Source: an uncultured Lachnospiraceae bacterium (GTDB taxonomy: Bacteria; Bacillota; Clostridia; Lachnospirales; Lachnospiraceae). Taken from it: DNA of 64,000 nt. Within the stretch, counting starts at the first letter, position 1, and the number at the start of each line of letters is the position of its first letter. The position numbers and the translations under genes were made by a program. The stretch spans positions 62,001 to 126,000 of the forward strand of contig CAJUCN010000002.1 of NCBI GenBank assembly GCA_910585005.1. Direction: 5' to 3'. Of this stretch, positions 16,942 through 25,927 are shown piece by piece. The notes below the pieces were generated by a model that was not told the DNA's origin, did no database searches, and was given only the letters and a program-made list of their open reading frames with translations.

Positions 16942-17838
16942 ATGGATTTTAAGGCGGTTTTTCTTGATTCCCTTGTGGCAGCCCCCAAACTATCCCCCAA
17001 AGAAAAACCCGAATCTTTTCTGGGTAAACTTTTGGAAAATAAGTGTGAGGAAGGTTCTCCTCTTCTTAAGCTCCTTTCCTATGGAAAAATACATGCATTT
17101 TCCCCCTGGTCCTTCGACATCCGCTCCCTTGATTGCTTTTTATATCTTTACACGGAAAATGGCTGCGGGAAACTGCTCCTGGATAGCAAGGTTTACTCAC
17201 TGGATGCCGGTTCCTTTCTTCTCCTGGATTGTATACAACGTTTTCGCATTGACGTTGCCATAGAACCGTGGGATTACAAGGTTGCCTTCGTATCCGGAAA
17301 TCCTCTCCCTTATTACCGTGGGCTTTTTCCTGGCAGACACCTGTCCATTATCCATGTTCCTCCCTACTCAGATCTGCCCATGGGTATAGAACAGCTCCAT
17401 GCACAATGCCCCGGGAACCGGCTTACCCAAAGGCTTATCATTTCTGATCTGTTAAATCATATGACGATCAGCGCTATTTCCTTTTTGATCAATACCACCG
17501 ACCCTCCGGCGCAGATCCCTTCTTATATCGAGGAGATCCACAGGCTCTTTGACCAGGAATTCCAGGAGCTTTATTCCCTGGATCATCTGGAAAAACAATT
17601 TGGCGTCAGCAAGTACCGCTTATGCAGGGAATTCGGCATTGCTTATGGCGCTTCCCCGCTGCAATACCTGAACAAACGCCGCATTGAAGTCGCAAAGCAT
17701 TTGCTGATCACTACCGACTACCGGATCCATGAAGTGGGAAGTATGGTAGGCATTGACAACACTAACCACTTTATTACCCTTTTTCGGAAATACACTGGCG
17801 CTACGCCTCTGGAATACAAACAGCGGCTGGCTCTCTAG
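16942..17838 (+). CDS. AraC-family transcriptional regulator of the mannan locus
   Basis: A 298-residue regulator with an N-terminal cupin-like sensing domain (about 40-150) and a C-terminal double helix-turn-helix (about 200-298): YSLDHLEKQFGVSKYRLCREF, then the second unit DYRIHEVGSMVGIDNTNHFI and the closing TGATPLEYKQR. It is transcribed away from the sugar operon, sharing the intergenic region, which is the usual arrangement for a local activator. GGAAAGGAAATT precedes the ATG. Effector unknown; a mannooligosaccharide is the obvious guess. Confidence 0.92.
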   Translation: MDFKAVFLDSLVAAPKLSPKEKPESFLGKLLENKCEEGSPLLKLLSYGKIHAFSPWSFDIRSLDCFLYLYTENGCGKLLLDSKVYSLDAGSFLLLDCIQRFRIDVAIEPWDYKVAFVSGNPLPYYRGLFPGRHLSIIHVPPYSDLPMGIEQLHAQCPGNRLTQRLIISDLLNHMTISAISFLINTTDPPAQIPSYIEEIHRLFDQEFQELYSLDHLEKQFGVSKYRLCREFGIAYGASPLQYLNKRRIEVAKHLLITTDYRIHEVGSMVGIDNTNHFITLFRKYTGATPLEYKQRLAL

Positions 17839-17851
17839 CCACCCGCTGTTT
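17818..17851. terminator. Terminator between convergent araC and lacI genes
   Basis: AAACAGCGG (17818-17826) pairs with CCGCTGTTT (17843-17851), with an inner TGGCT/AGCCA stem. The hairpin contains the araC stop codon. A T/C-rich run follows on the plus strand; the minus-strand side has only TTT, so it acts best for araC. Confidence 0.7.
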
Positions 17852-17864
17852 GCTGCTTTCTTCC

Positions 17865-18890
17865 TTATGGTTCCAATTTTTTCACACTTTCTTTTAGCAC
17901 AATATGCCCACCCACAATATGGATTCCAGACTTATAATTTTCACCGGACATTTTCTTGATCAGCTTATTGATGGTTTTTCTTGCCATCTCTTTAATGTCT
18001 ATCTCATAAGTAGAAATCCCAAGGCTGCATATACTGGGATAAAGATAATTATCAAACCCCACCACTGACACGTCCTCCGGCACCCGGTATCCTTCTTTTT
18101 TCAATGCCTCTGCCAAAACACCCGCCGTCAGGTCACAATTACACGCAAAAGCCGTAGGCATTTCTTTCGGAAGATGGAGCGCATCGCCACTTCTCACATC
18201 ACCGGTTTCCATGCTCCGGTCATTGATCACCCAATCTGCCCGCGCCGTCTGTCCATGCTCCAAAAGAGATTTGCAATACCCCAGGTATCTGTCTGTAATA
18301 CTATCCGTATATAGGAGGGTTCCCACATAAGCAATCTTCTTATGGCCTTGGTCAAACAAGTAATTCGTCAGCTTATACATCCCGTAAAAGCTGTCAGAAA
18401 TCACCGCATCACAATCCTCCTCCTTATCATAAAAATCCAAAAAGACATAAGGAACCTTGATAAACTGTTTCAGCCTTGCAAGATATTCTCCTTTCATAAG
18501 CCCTATAATGATCAGTCCATCTACCTTATCTTCCTGCAGAAGCTTTGGCATCTTTCCTTCCTGCTCTTCTTTCAGGTTTACTATTTCCAGCATAGTAAAA
18601 CATTCCTTGGCAACTGCACGGGTAGCCACCATCTGATACACCTGTAGATAATAAGACTCATAATGGCTAAAATGCCTTTCAGCGATCAAAACACCTACAT
18701 TATAACTTTTCTTGTCTCTGCTTTGCTTTGCTGCAGAAGGCGACTTATAACCTAATTCCTGGGCCAGATTTTTAATCTTTTGACGCATTTCATCGCTGAC
18801 ACCCTTTTGGTCTGACAGCGCTTTGGAAACAGTCACCGTACTCACATTTAATTTAGCGGCTATATCCGCCAGCTTCACTGACTTTGCCAT
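17865..18890 (-). CDS. LacI-family transcriptional regulator
   Basis: A 341-residue repressor with the LacI helix-turn-helix and hinge helix at the N-terminus (VKLADIAAKLNVSTVTVSKAL) and a periplasmic-binding-protein-like sensor domain (NVGVLIAERHFSHYES onward, VVGFDNYLYPSICS near 285). It follows GH36 by 36 bases on the same strand, so the two form a unit. It probably represses GH36 and perhaps the main operon until the inducer appears. GAGGGG precedes the start. Confidence 0.95.
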   Translation of the reverse strand: MAKSVKLADIAAKLNVSTVTVSKALSDQKGVSDEMRQKIKNLAQELGYKSPSAAKQSRDKKSYNVGVLIAERHFSHYESYYLQVYQMVATRAVAKECFTMLEIVNLKEEQEGKMPKLLQEDKVDGLIIIGLMKGEYLARLKQFIKVPYVFLDFYDKEEDCDAVISDSFYGMYKLTNYLFDQGHKKIAYVGTLLYTDSITDRYLGYCKSLLEHGQTARADWVINDRSMETGDVRSGDALHLPKEMPTAFACNCDLTAGVLAEALKKEGYRVPEDVSVVGFDNYLYPSICSLGISTYEIDIKEMARKTINKLIKKMSGENYKSGIHIVGGHIVLKESVKKLEP

Positions 18891-18926
18891 CTTTTACCCC
18901 TCAATCTCCAACCTTTTTACGAATAC

Positions 18927-21131
18927 TCAATCCTCCAAAAGATGAATCAGGCGGCTCTTGAAGTCACCCTGCATGTTAGGCGCCAGGTAACCCGCTTTCA
19001 TGAGCACGTCTCCTGAATATACTCCTTCTTCACCTTCTATCTTATAGAGTTTTTCCGGATCAAGCCCCTTAAAGCAAATTTTTCTACTGTGGTAATTGGG
19101 CCTGCCCAAAACCTGTACAAAAGTATAAAGGGCTTCCGTTTTATCTTTCGCCACTACACCGTAACAGTCATAAGAATGGTTTTCACTGTACGAAGCAATC
19201 CTGTAATAATCCCCCTCACGCACAAGGTCGTTATACTTGTGATACATTGCTACCTGGTCAGGAATCATCTCCCTGTCTGCGGCCGGGATCTTCGTCACAT
19301 CCAATTCATATCCAAAGGTTCCAGCAAGAGCCACATGCCCTCTGGTCTCAAAAGGCGTTACCCTGCCTACCGTATGGTTCGGACTGTCAGAAACATGGGC
19401 GCCCATTGTAGAAAGCGGATAAATAAGCGCTGTCCCTTCCTGTATTTTCAGTCTCTCGATCCCATCCGTATCATCGGAACACCAGATCTGGGGGCTATAA
19501 TAAAGCATCCCCGGATCAAATCTTGCACCTCCGCCAGAACAGTTTTCCAGTAATAGATACGGGAACTCTTCTACCAGTCTCCCTTGCAATTCGTACACGG
19601 CAAGCACATATCTGTGATAAAGTTCACCCATCCTCTCCGCAGGAAGCTTGGCCGAACCAAGATCAGAAAGCTGCCTGTTCATATCCCATTTTACATATTC
19701 AATATTGGCGCTTCGCAAAATCTTTGCAATGCTCTCGTAGGTGTGATCCATAACTTCCCTGCGGGTCAGATCAAGTACATATTGGTTCCTGCTAAGACTC
19801 CCTGTCCTTCCCGGAATGGCAATGGCCCAGTCAGGATGCTCCCTATAAAGATCTGAATCAGGAGAAACCATCTCAGGTTCAAACCAAATACCAAATTTCA
19901 TGCCCAGTTTATTTACCTCGTCTACCAGGTATTTCAAGCCTCCCGGAAGCTTTTCTTCATTTACCCGCCAATCCCCTAACGCCCTGTTGTCATCATATCG
20001 GTCACCAAACCAGCCGTCATCCATAACCAGCATTTCTATTCCTAGCTCTGCCGCCTGTCTGGCAATGGAAATCAGCTTGTCCGTATTAAAATCAAAATAT
20101 GTTGCCTCCCAGTTATTAATCAGGATCGGACGCTTTTGATCCTTATACACACTCCTGATCAAATGTTTTCTATAAAAATCGTGCAGGGTCCTGGTCATTT
20201 TTCCCAACCCCTCACGGGAATAGACTAAAACAACCTCCGGCGCCTGGAATTCCTCACCCGGCAAAAGTTTCCACCGGAACCCTTCCGGGTGGATACCCAT
20301 AGTCATTCTGACCTGATCAAATTGGTCGCTGTGCACCGTTGCTTTAAAATTCCCTGAATAAACAAAGTGCATACCATAGACCTCTCCCTGATCCTGATCT
20401 GTCCCCTTCGTCTTTAAAGCCATAAAAGGGTGATCCTGATGGCTGGACTCCCCGCGGACAGACTCCACACTAAATTTCCCATGGCTTACCGGCACACTTT
20501 GGATTTGCCGCTCCCTTGCCCATGACCCATGCAGGGAAACCGCATCAAAATCACGATTGTCCATATCAATACAGGCTGAAAAGACTTTAGTCAAGTATAA
20601 CTCTTCTTTTCCGCCATTTAAAATTTTTACGCTTCTGGTAATAATATCCACATCCTCAAATACCGTATAGAGCATCCATACTTTCACTCCTGTATGGGGG
20701 TCCTCACAGAGAATTTCCAGGCTGCTGCAAACATCCTGGTTTCCAAAAGAAGCAGGAAGCCCGGAAAGGCTCGGCTTTCCCGTGAAAATCCTGTGGGATA
20801 CATAGCAAAGCCCCAGCCCCATGTTCCCACCCTTAGTCTCTATACTGATACAGCTTTCCCTGTAGTCCCCTAATCCTCCTGCCGGATATTCCATAGGGAA
20901 ACTGTCCAAAAAGGAACACCTGTCTCTGTTATTCTTTGAGGGCACAAAAGGGGGTTCCTTTATCCGCAATAGATGTGTAAGGCGATGATCATTAAGGCGC
21001 TGCCCGTAATAGATATGCCCAAGAAATTGCTCCTCATCCACCACACCAATCACATAACTGGTATCGGATGTATCAAGTTTAAAGAGCGCCCTAACCTCAT
21101 CAGACAAATTTTGATAGTATTGAATCGACAT
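18927..21131 (-). CDS. Alpha-galactosidase, GH36
   Basis: Removes alpha-1,6-linked galactose from galactomannan oligosaccharides (and raffinose-type sugars). The 734-residue protein has an N-terminal beta-supersandwich (about 1-320), a TIM barrel with VMDDGWFGDRYDDN, the nucleophile Asp in KWDMNRQL (about 481) and the acid/base Asp in CSDDTDGIERL (about 553), then a C-terminal beta domain. Length is typical of the tetrameric bacterial GH36 group. There is no signal peptide, so it acts on imported oligosaccharides. It has its own promoter and is followed by lacI. Confidence 0.97.
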   Translation of the reverse strand: MSIQYYQNLSDEVRALFKLDTSDTSYVIGVVDEEQFLGHIYYGQRLNDHRLTHLLRIKEPPFVPSKNNRDRCSFLDSFPMEYPAGGLGDYRESCISIETKGGNMGLGLCYVSHRIFTGKPSLSGLPASFGNQDVCSSLEILCEDPHTGVKVWMLYTVFEDVDIITRSVKILNGGKEELYLTKVFSACIDMDNRDFDAVSLHGSWARERQIQSVPVSHGKFSVESVRGESSHQDHPFMALKTKGTDQDQGEVYGMHFVYSGNFKATVHSDQFDQVRMTMGIHPEGFRWKLLPGEEFQAPEVVLVYSREGLGKMTRTLHDFYRKHLIRSVYKDQKRPILINNWEATYFDFNTDKLISIARQAAELGIEMLVMDDGWFGDRYDDNRALGDWRVNEEKLPGGLKYLVDEVNKLGMKFGIWFEPEMVSPDSDLYREHPDWAIAIPGRTGSLSRNQYVLDLTRREVMDHTYESIAKILRSANIEYVKWDMNRQLSDLGSAKLPAERMGELYHRYVLAVYELQGRLVEEFPYLLLENCSGGGARFDPGMLYYSPQIWCSDDTDGIERLKIQEGTALIYPLSTMGAHVSDSPNHTVGRVTPFETRGHVALAGTFGYELDVTKIPAADREMIPDQVAMYHKYNDLVREGDYYRIASYSENHSYDCYGVVAKDKTEALYTFVQVLGRPNYHSRKICFKGLDPEKLYKIEGEEGVYSGDVLMKAGYLAPNMQGDFKSRLIHLLED

Positions 21132-21137
21132 AAAAAA

Positions 21138-21235
21138 CCTCCGGATTTTAATGTAATTTAGGTAAAAAATGAATAATTAACTTAAATTATAAATTAAAAA
21201 AAATTAAAGTCAACTAAATACATTAAATCCGAAGG
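21138..21235. repeat. Long imperfect inverted repeat flanking the GH36 promoter
   Basis: The plus-strand arm at 21138-21164 (CCTCCGGATTTTAATGTAAT onward) is the near reverse complement of the arm at 21211-21235 (ending ACATTAAATCCGAAGG), with a few single-base gaps and mismatches. The arms enclose the -10/-35 boxes. One arm contains the TTTTAATGTAATTTA motif also present in the mannan-operon control region. Candidate paired operators for LacI or AraC. Confidence 0.6.
21186..21213 (-). promoter_or_regulatory. GH36 promoter
   Basis: Minus-strand TTGACT (21213-21208), 16-base A/T spacer, perfect TATAAT (21191-21186), 55 bases before the GH36 start. Confidence 0.8.
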
Positions 21236-21270
21236 CTGAATAATTCACAAATTTTTCTGAAAATTTTTGT

Positions 21271-21900
21271 TTATTTCTTTATTTCTAAAAAAGCAAAGGG
21301 GTCTTCCCCACTCATTTTTACAAACGCCATCAAAAGCAGCCCTGCCCGCAAAGACACTCTCTCCTCCTGCATGATTCTTATCACTTCCCGTTTATCCGCC
21401 AAAACCACCTCGATGCTTTCCGTATCCTCCCGGTACTTTCCTGACCATTCTCCGTCAGCATACCCAAACACGGAGGTACTGCTTTCATCCGTCATCCCTG
21501 CTCCTAAGAAAAAAGGATTTCTAAAAATCTGTTCCCCTCCCTTATAGGGTATGAAATCAAGTCCTGTCTCCTCTTTCATCTCCCGGATCGCTGCTTCATC
21601 AGGGCTTTCTCCTTCATCCACCAGCCCGGCCGGCAATTCATAAATCCAGGCGTCTAAGGGATACCGGTATTGGCGGATCATCACCAGCTTATCCGGCTCC
21701 TTCTTCCACACCGGATAAATAACGATCCCGTTTACAGGAACCTTCCCCGTCACCAGAGGAAGGTCTTTCTCCTTATTTCTGGACGCAAAGTAGTAATGAA
21801 ACGGTTTTCCCGTATTCGTCAACGCATCCATCTCATACAAATTCAGAAACCGGTTATCTGTCAGCTTACGCACGGCCGTATACTTTTTCGCATTTTCCAT
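21271..21900 (-). CDS. NUDIX hydrolase, ADP-ribose pyrophosphatase-like
   Basis: A 209-residue NUDIX protein. The NUDIX box is complete (Gly at about 108 through the REMKEETG core, fitting GX5EX7REUXEEXGU), and the preceding RQYRYPLDAWIYELPAG segment is typical of ADP-ribose and nucleotide-sugar pyrophosphatases. It hydrolyses a nucleoside diphosphate linked to another group with Mg2+. It sits 10 bases after the cyclic-nucleotide-binding-domain gene and is the last gene of the glycerol operon. The true substrate is unknown. Confidence 0.92.
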   Translation of the reverse strand: MENAKKYTAVRKLTDNRFLNLYEMDALTNTGKPFHYYFASRNKEKDLPLVTGKVPVNGIVIYPVWKKEPDKLVMIRQYRYPLDAWIYELPAGLVDEGESPDEAAIREMKEETGLDFIPYKGGEQIFRNPFFLGAGMTDESSTSVFGYADGEWSGKYREDTESIEVVLADKREVIRIMQEERVSLRAGLLLMAFVKMSGEDPFAFLEIKK

Positions 21901-21910
21901 ATCCCACCGC

Positions 21911-24418
21911 CTACATGTTCATATAATCCATTTCCTTTTGAATCTCATCCGGAATATCTTTTCCCTGGCTGCGGAGCTTCTGGCAGATATTTTCAATCTT
22001 ATGACGCTTTTGCTTCATCTTAATCTCACACCGGTCCGCAAGCTCCTGATAAAGAGGATTCGCCCTCAGTTTCTGGCGTACCGGCTCGGTAAAGGTACAA
22101 TAGGTAAAGAAGATCGATCTCGCCACCTTATTTAATCTGGGAGAACTGTTACTCTCAAACATCACCCAAAGCATATAATCCCTAAGGAACATTTCCTTAA
22201 AGCTGTTCTTCGTCCGTCCCAGATCCGTTTTGATCTTTTCTTTCGTTTCCGGGGACAATTCCGAATTCTTCCGGTAAAACTGTATGTAATCGAAATATTC
22301 ACTGGTCAGCGACTTTTCGGAAAGATCATTCCATCTTGCTCCCTGGACACGCTTACACATCTCCCACCGGAACTCACCTGTCAGTCTGATTAAAATAGAT
22401 GTAAGATCCTCTATCTGGAAGATAGAAACCATCATTCTTGCCGGCGTAGTCCTGCGTTTTCCTTCTATCTCCTGCCACATAACGCCTCTTATCCCTGCAT
22501 TTGGCATCAAAATAAAATCAGGAAGAACTTCTACATGGATCGTCTCTTTGGGAATGCCCTGTTCAGGATTGCTGTACATCGTCTCACGGTAATATGCCCC
22601 GTAATCCTTACCCCGTATCTCATTTAAGACCTCCATGATCTTTTCCGTTGTCACCTGCATCGTTTCTAAAGGTTTCATAATGTTATGTTCGGAATAGACC
22701 GGACAAAAAGTAGTCAACCGCCCAAAGGTGATCTTATTTACCACCGGGAACATATTTTCCAGCTCAAACCGCACTTTTGCCTTCCTGTCGGTAAGCAGCG
22801 CCTTTTGTTCCTCCGCCGTGATCTCCCCCATCCGTTTCTGTTCCTGGAGATATCCCACATAGTCTGTATCAAACTCATTCCTGCTGGGCTCTTTTCTCTC
22901 TGCATAAACCTCCTTCAGCCATTCATAGGCAGAGTAGACTCCCTGTTCAGGATTGGTAGGAAGATGATTGATCATGCGGTATAAATAAAGCACATTCTTC
23001 TTCCCCGCAAGCTCTTCATCCACATAGCCAAAAGCAAAAAACATTTTCACCGCCACAGGCAATTCCTGATCCAAACTGTTAAAGAAGGCATCGCTATAAA
23101 TCTGATTGTATTCCTTGGTAATCGCCTGGCGAAGAACCCGTATATCATCTTCCGTCCCATTTTTGTTGGGCATCTTTTTGTAGCGTTTAATATGCTCCCT
23201 GAAAGAATCTGCAAGTTCCTCTCCGCATCCCGAAAATTCCAATATCTGATCCAGGGAGTTGACAAGTTCCCCAGGCAGTTCCTGCGGCTGTTCTTCTAAC
23301 GCTGCCTTTTCTAAAGGCTGCTGCACTTCCTGTGCTTTCTCTTCTTTGAAAGGCTGTTCCGCTTCTGCCTGTGCCTCTTCCATTGGTGGCTGCTCTTCTT
23401 CCGGCAGCGCTTCTACGGCAAGGGCCTGCTCCGTCTCTGGCATCCTGTCTTTTTCTATCGGCGGCTGCTCCCTTTCCAATACCGCCTCCGTCTTTTCCGG
23501 CATCGATGTTTTTTCCTGTTTCATTGCCCCGGCGAGTGTTTCTTCCCTTCTCTTTCCTCCAGCGGCTATCTCTTCCTCAATCGCGCGTATCCCCTGTACA
23601 ATCTTCTCTTTCCGTTCGCGAACATCATATCCGTACCGGTAAAGCATCTGGATCATCTCGTCCATACGGCCTCTCACATGCAGGACGTCTTCCGCCCCGG
23701 CTTCGCAGTACATCATCTCTTCATACAGCCCAAACAAGAACACCACCAAGTCAGAGCCTTCTTTATTCATCAGATACTTGCAATTATCCATCTGATACCT
23801 GTAAAATTTTTGCGAAAGGGCCAGGATACTTCTGATATCCGAGGTCGATTTTACAATAAACCCATACATAAAATCATAATCTGTTTTGTTGTAATCCCAT
23901 ACCGAGATCATCTGCTCCAGTGTGGAATAGTAGCCGCTAAGCCACATAGGAACCTCTTCCCTCACAAAAGGTTTTGCCAGTTCATCAAAGCCCGCCGGCT
24001 TTTCCGCATCCACACTGTATTTCCCGCACAAAGAAAGATAATCTTCATAACAGGTTTCCAAATATTCATACAGATTTAAGCTTCCGTCCCTGGCTGTCTT
24101 ATAACAGGTAAAAATCTGATTAAACTGCCGGAAAAAGGAAGACGAAAAATACCGGACTGCATCGCGGCTGCTCTCAAAAATCCTCTTCATCTGCGCCGCG
24201 CCAAAAGGGTAAACCAATACTTCCAGATCCGTTCCCGCCCGGTATTCCATAGCTGAAATGCCGCTCCCCATCTCACATAATCCAATCACATCTCCACTTT
24301 GCAGAAGATATCTGCCTCCCGGATAAGCCACAGTTACTGTCCCTTTCCGGATCAAATAAAACGAGTCTACTTTTTGACCTATAGAATAAATCACTTTTCC
24401 CTGTGAAATTTCCCTCAT
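21911..24418 (-). CDS. Large protein with N-terminal cyclic-nucleotide-binding domain, no DNA-binding domain
   Basis: An 835-residue cytoplasmic protein. Residues 1 to about 115 form a Crp-like cNMP-binding beta-barrel (YSIGQKVDSFYLIRKGTVTV, then SGDVIGLCEMGSGISAMEYR). About 115-290 is helical; about 295-385 is a low-complexity Pro/Glu segment with repeated EEQPPMEE-like units; about 385-835 is a helical region rich in Tyr, Phe and Arg without any motif I recognise. No helix-turn-helix is visible, so it is not an ordinary Crp regulator. It is 15 bases after glpK and 10 before the NUDIX gene. Proteins of this layout occur, as I recall, in other Lachnospiraceae; function unknown. Confidence 0.85.
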   Translation of the reverse strand: MREISQGKVIYSIGQKVDSFYLIRKGTVTVAYPGGRYLLQSGDVIGLCEMGSGISAMEYRAGTDLEVLVYPFGAAQMKRIFESSRDAVRYFSSSFFRQFNQIFTCYKTARDGSLNLYEYLETCYEDYLSLCGKYSVDAEKPAGFDELAKPFVREEVPMWLSGYYSTLEQMISVWDYNKTDYDFMYGFIVKSTSDIRSILALSQKFYRYQMDNCKYLMNKEGSDLVVFLFGLYEEMMYCEAGAEDVLHVRGRMDEMIQMLYRYGYDVRERKEKIVQGIRAIEEEIAAGGKRREETLAGAMKQEKTSMPEKTEAVLEREQPPIEKDRMPETEQALAVEALPEEEQPPMEEAQAEAEQPFKEEKAQEVQQPLEKAALEEQPQELPGELVNSLDQILEFSGCGEELADSFREHIKRYKKMPNKNGTEDDIRVLRQAITKEYNQIYSDAFFNSLDQELPVAVKMFFAFGYVDEELAGKKNVLYLYRMINHLPTNPEQGVYSAYEWLKEVYAERKEPSRNEFDTDYVGYLQEQKRMGEITAEEQKALLTDRKAKVRFELENMFPVVNKITFGRLTTFCPVYSEHNIMKPLETMQVTTEKIMEVLNEIRGKDYGAYYRETMYSNPEQGIPKETIHVEVLPDFILMPNAGIRGVMWQEIEGKRRTTPARMMVSIFQIEDLTSILIRLTGEFRWEMCKRVQGARWNDLSEKSLTSEYFDYIQFYRKNSELSPETKEKIKTDLGRTKNSFKEMFLRDYMLWVMFESNSSPRLNKVARSIFFTYCTFTEPVRQKLRANPLYQELADRCEIKMKQKRHKIENICQKLRSQGKDIPDEIQKEMDYMNM

Positions 24419-24433
24419 TTTCTTTTCCTCACT

Positions 24434-25927
24434 TTATTCTTCTGTCCAAAGCAGTGCACATTTTACTGCTTTTTGCCATCCTTTTAAAAGTTTTTTTCGT
24501 CCGCCCTCGCTCATTTCGTGGACAAACTCTCTTCCAAGCTGCCAGTTTTCCTTAATTTCCGCTTTATCTCTAAAATACCCGCTGGCAAGGCCTGCCAGAT
24601 AAGCCGCCCCAAGAGCCGTTGTTTCCACACATTCCGGCCTGTAGACCCGGGCCCCCAGGATATCCGCCTGGAACTGCATCAAAAAATCATTGGCGCTGGC
24701 GCCTCCGTCCACTTTTAGTCCTGCAATAGACACCTGTGCATCCTCCTCCATTGCTTTTAACACATCGTAAGTCTGGTAAGCAATAGATTCCAGTGTCGCC
24801 CGGATAAAGTGTTCTTTGGTACATCCCCTGGTGATTCCTACGATCGTCCCCCTTGCATAAGGATTCCAATAAGGCGTTCCCATTCCTGCAAAGGCCGGAA
24901 CTACATATACCCCATCCGTATCTTCCACCTTCCGGGCATACCCTTCTGTCTGGGATGCTTTCTGCACCATCCGCATCCCGTCCCTGAGCCACTGTACTGC
25001 CGCGCCGGCCACAAAAATGCTTCCTTCCAATGCATACTCCACTTCATCGCCACAGCTTGCCGCGATCGTGGTAAGCAGGCCATTTTCGGACGCAATCGCT
25101 TCCTCCCCGGTATTCATCAAAAGAAAACAGCCGGTTCCATAGGTATTTTTTACCTGTCCTTTATCAAAACAACATTGTCCGAAAAGCGCCGCCTGCTGAT
25201 CTCCTGCAATCCCGGCAATAGGAATTCGGCCCCCCAAAACTGTACTTTCCGTATACCCATAAATATAACTGGAAGGTTTTACCTCCGGAAGCATGGATCC
25301 CGGAATATGAAACAAGGAAAGCAATTCCGTATCCCAGCAAAGACGGTGGATGTCAAAAAGCATGGTCCTGGAAGCATTGGTATAATCGGTTACATGAACC
25401 TCCCCTTTGGTCAGGTTATAGATCAGCCAGCTATCCACCGTACCAAACAAAAGTTTCCCTTCCTCTGCCCGTTCCCTTGCCTCCGGTACATGGTCAAGGA
25501 TCCACTCGATCTTCGTTGCACTAAAATAAGCATCCGGAACCAATCCGGTCTTTGCTCGTATCATATCGCCATATCCGGCACGAACCAGTTCATCCACTCT
25601 CTCTGCCGTCCTCCGGCACTGCCACACGATCCCATGATATACCGGCTCCCCGGTTTCCTTATCCCACACAATAGTAGTCTCTCTTTGATTGGTGATTCCA
25701 ATAGCAGCGATATCCTCAGGGGAGGCGCCCACCTTTGCCATTGCTTCCGTTGTAACCGCAAGCTGGGAAGACCAGATCTCCACCGGATTGTGTTCAACCC
25801 ATCCGGGCTTCGGATAGATCTGTGTAAATTCCTTTTGCGCCATACTTAAGATTTCACCTTTTTTGTTAAAAAGAATACATCTGGAACTGGTAGTTCCCTG
25901 ATCAAGCGCCATGATATATCTGCCCAT
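24434..25927 (-). CDS. glpK: Glycerol kinase
   Basis: Phosphorylates glycerol to sn-glycerol-3-phosphate with ATP. The 497-residue FGGY-family protein starts MGRYIMALDQGTTSSRCILF with the phosphate-binding loop, and has NQRETTIVWD (glycerol contact Arg-Glu), SWLIYNLTKG, GIAGDQQAALFGQ and KVDGGASAND. Its start lies inside the 3' end of the FAD oxidoreductase gene (26-base overlap), with GGAGG eight bases upstream, giving translational coupling. Length is standard. The conserved His that PTS HPr phosphorylates in many Firmicutes was not checked residue by residue. Confidence 0.97.
   Translation of the reverse strand: MGRYIMALDQGTTSSRCILFNKKGEILSMAQKEFTQIYPKPGWVEHNPVEIWSSQLAVTTEAMAKVGASPEDIAAIGITNQRETTIVWDKETGEPVYHGIVWQCRRTAERVDELVRAGYGDMIRAKTGLVPDAYFSATKIEWILDHVPEARERAEEGKLLFGTVDSWLIYNLTKGEVHVTDYTNASRTMLFDIHRLCWDTELLSLFHIPGSMLPEVKPSSYIYGYTESTVLGGRIPIAGIAGDQQAALFGQCCFDKGQVKNTYGTGCFLLMNTGEEAIASENGLLTTIAASCGDEVEYALEGSIFVAGAAVQWLRDGMRMVQKASQTEGYARKVEDTDGVYVVPAFAGMGTPYWNPYARGTIVGITRGCTKEHFIRATLESIAYQTYDVLKAMEEDAQVSIAGLKVDGGASANDFLMQFQADILGARVYRPECVETTALGAAYLAGLASGYFRDKAEIKENWQLGREFVHEMSEGGRKKLLKGWQKAVKCALLWTEE

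Noticed and set aside
21241..21270. A/T-rich imperfect hairpin after the NUDIX gene as terminator
   Set aside because: The arms (ACAAATTTTT and AAATTTTTGT) are offset and not well paired, so no reliable terminator can be called.
21911..24418. Calling the large cyclic-nucleotide-binding protein a Crp/Fnr regulator
   Set aside because: Only the sensor domain is present; there is no helix-turn-helix at the expected place, and the protein is more than three times the normal length.
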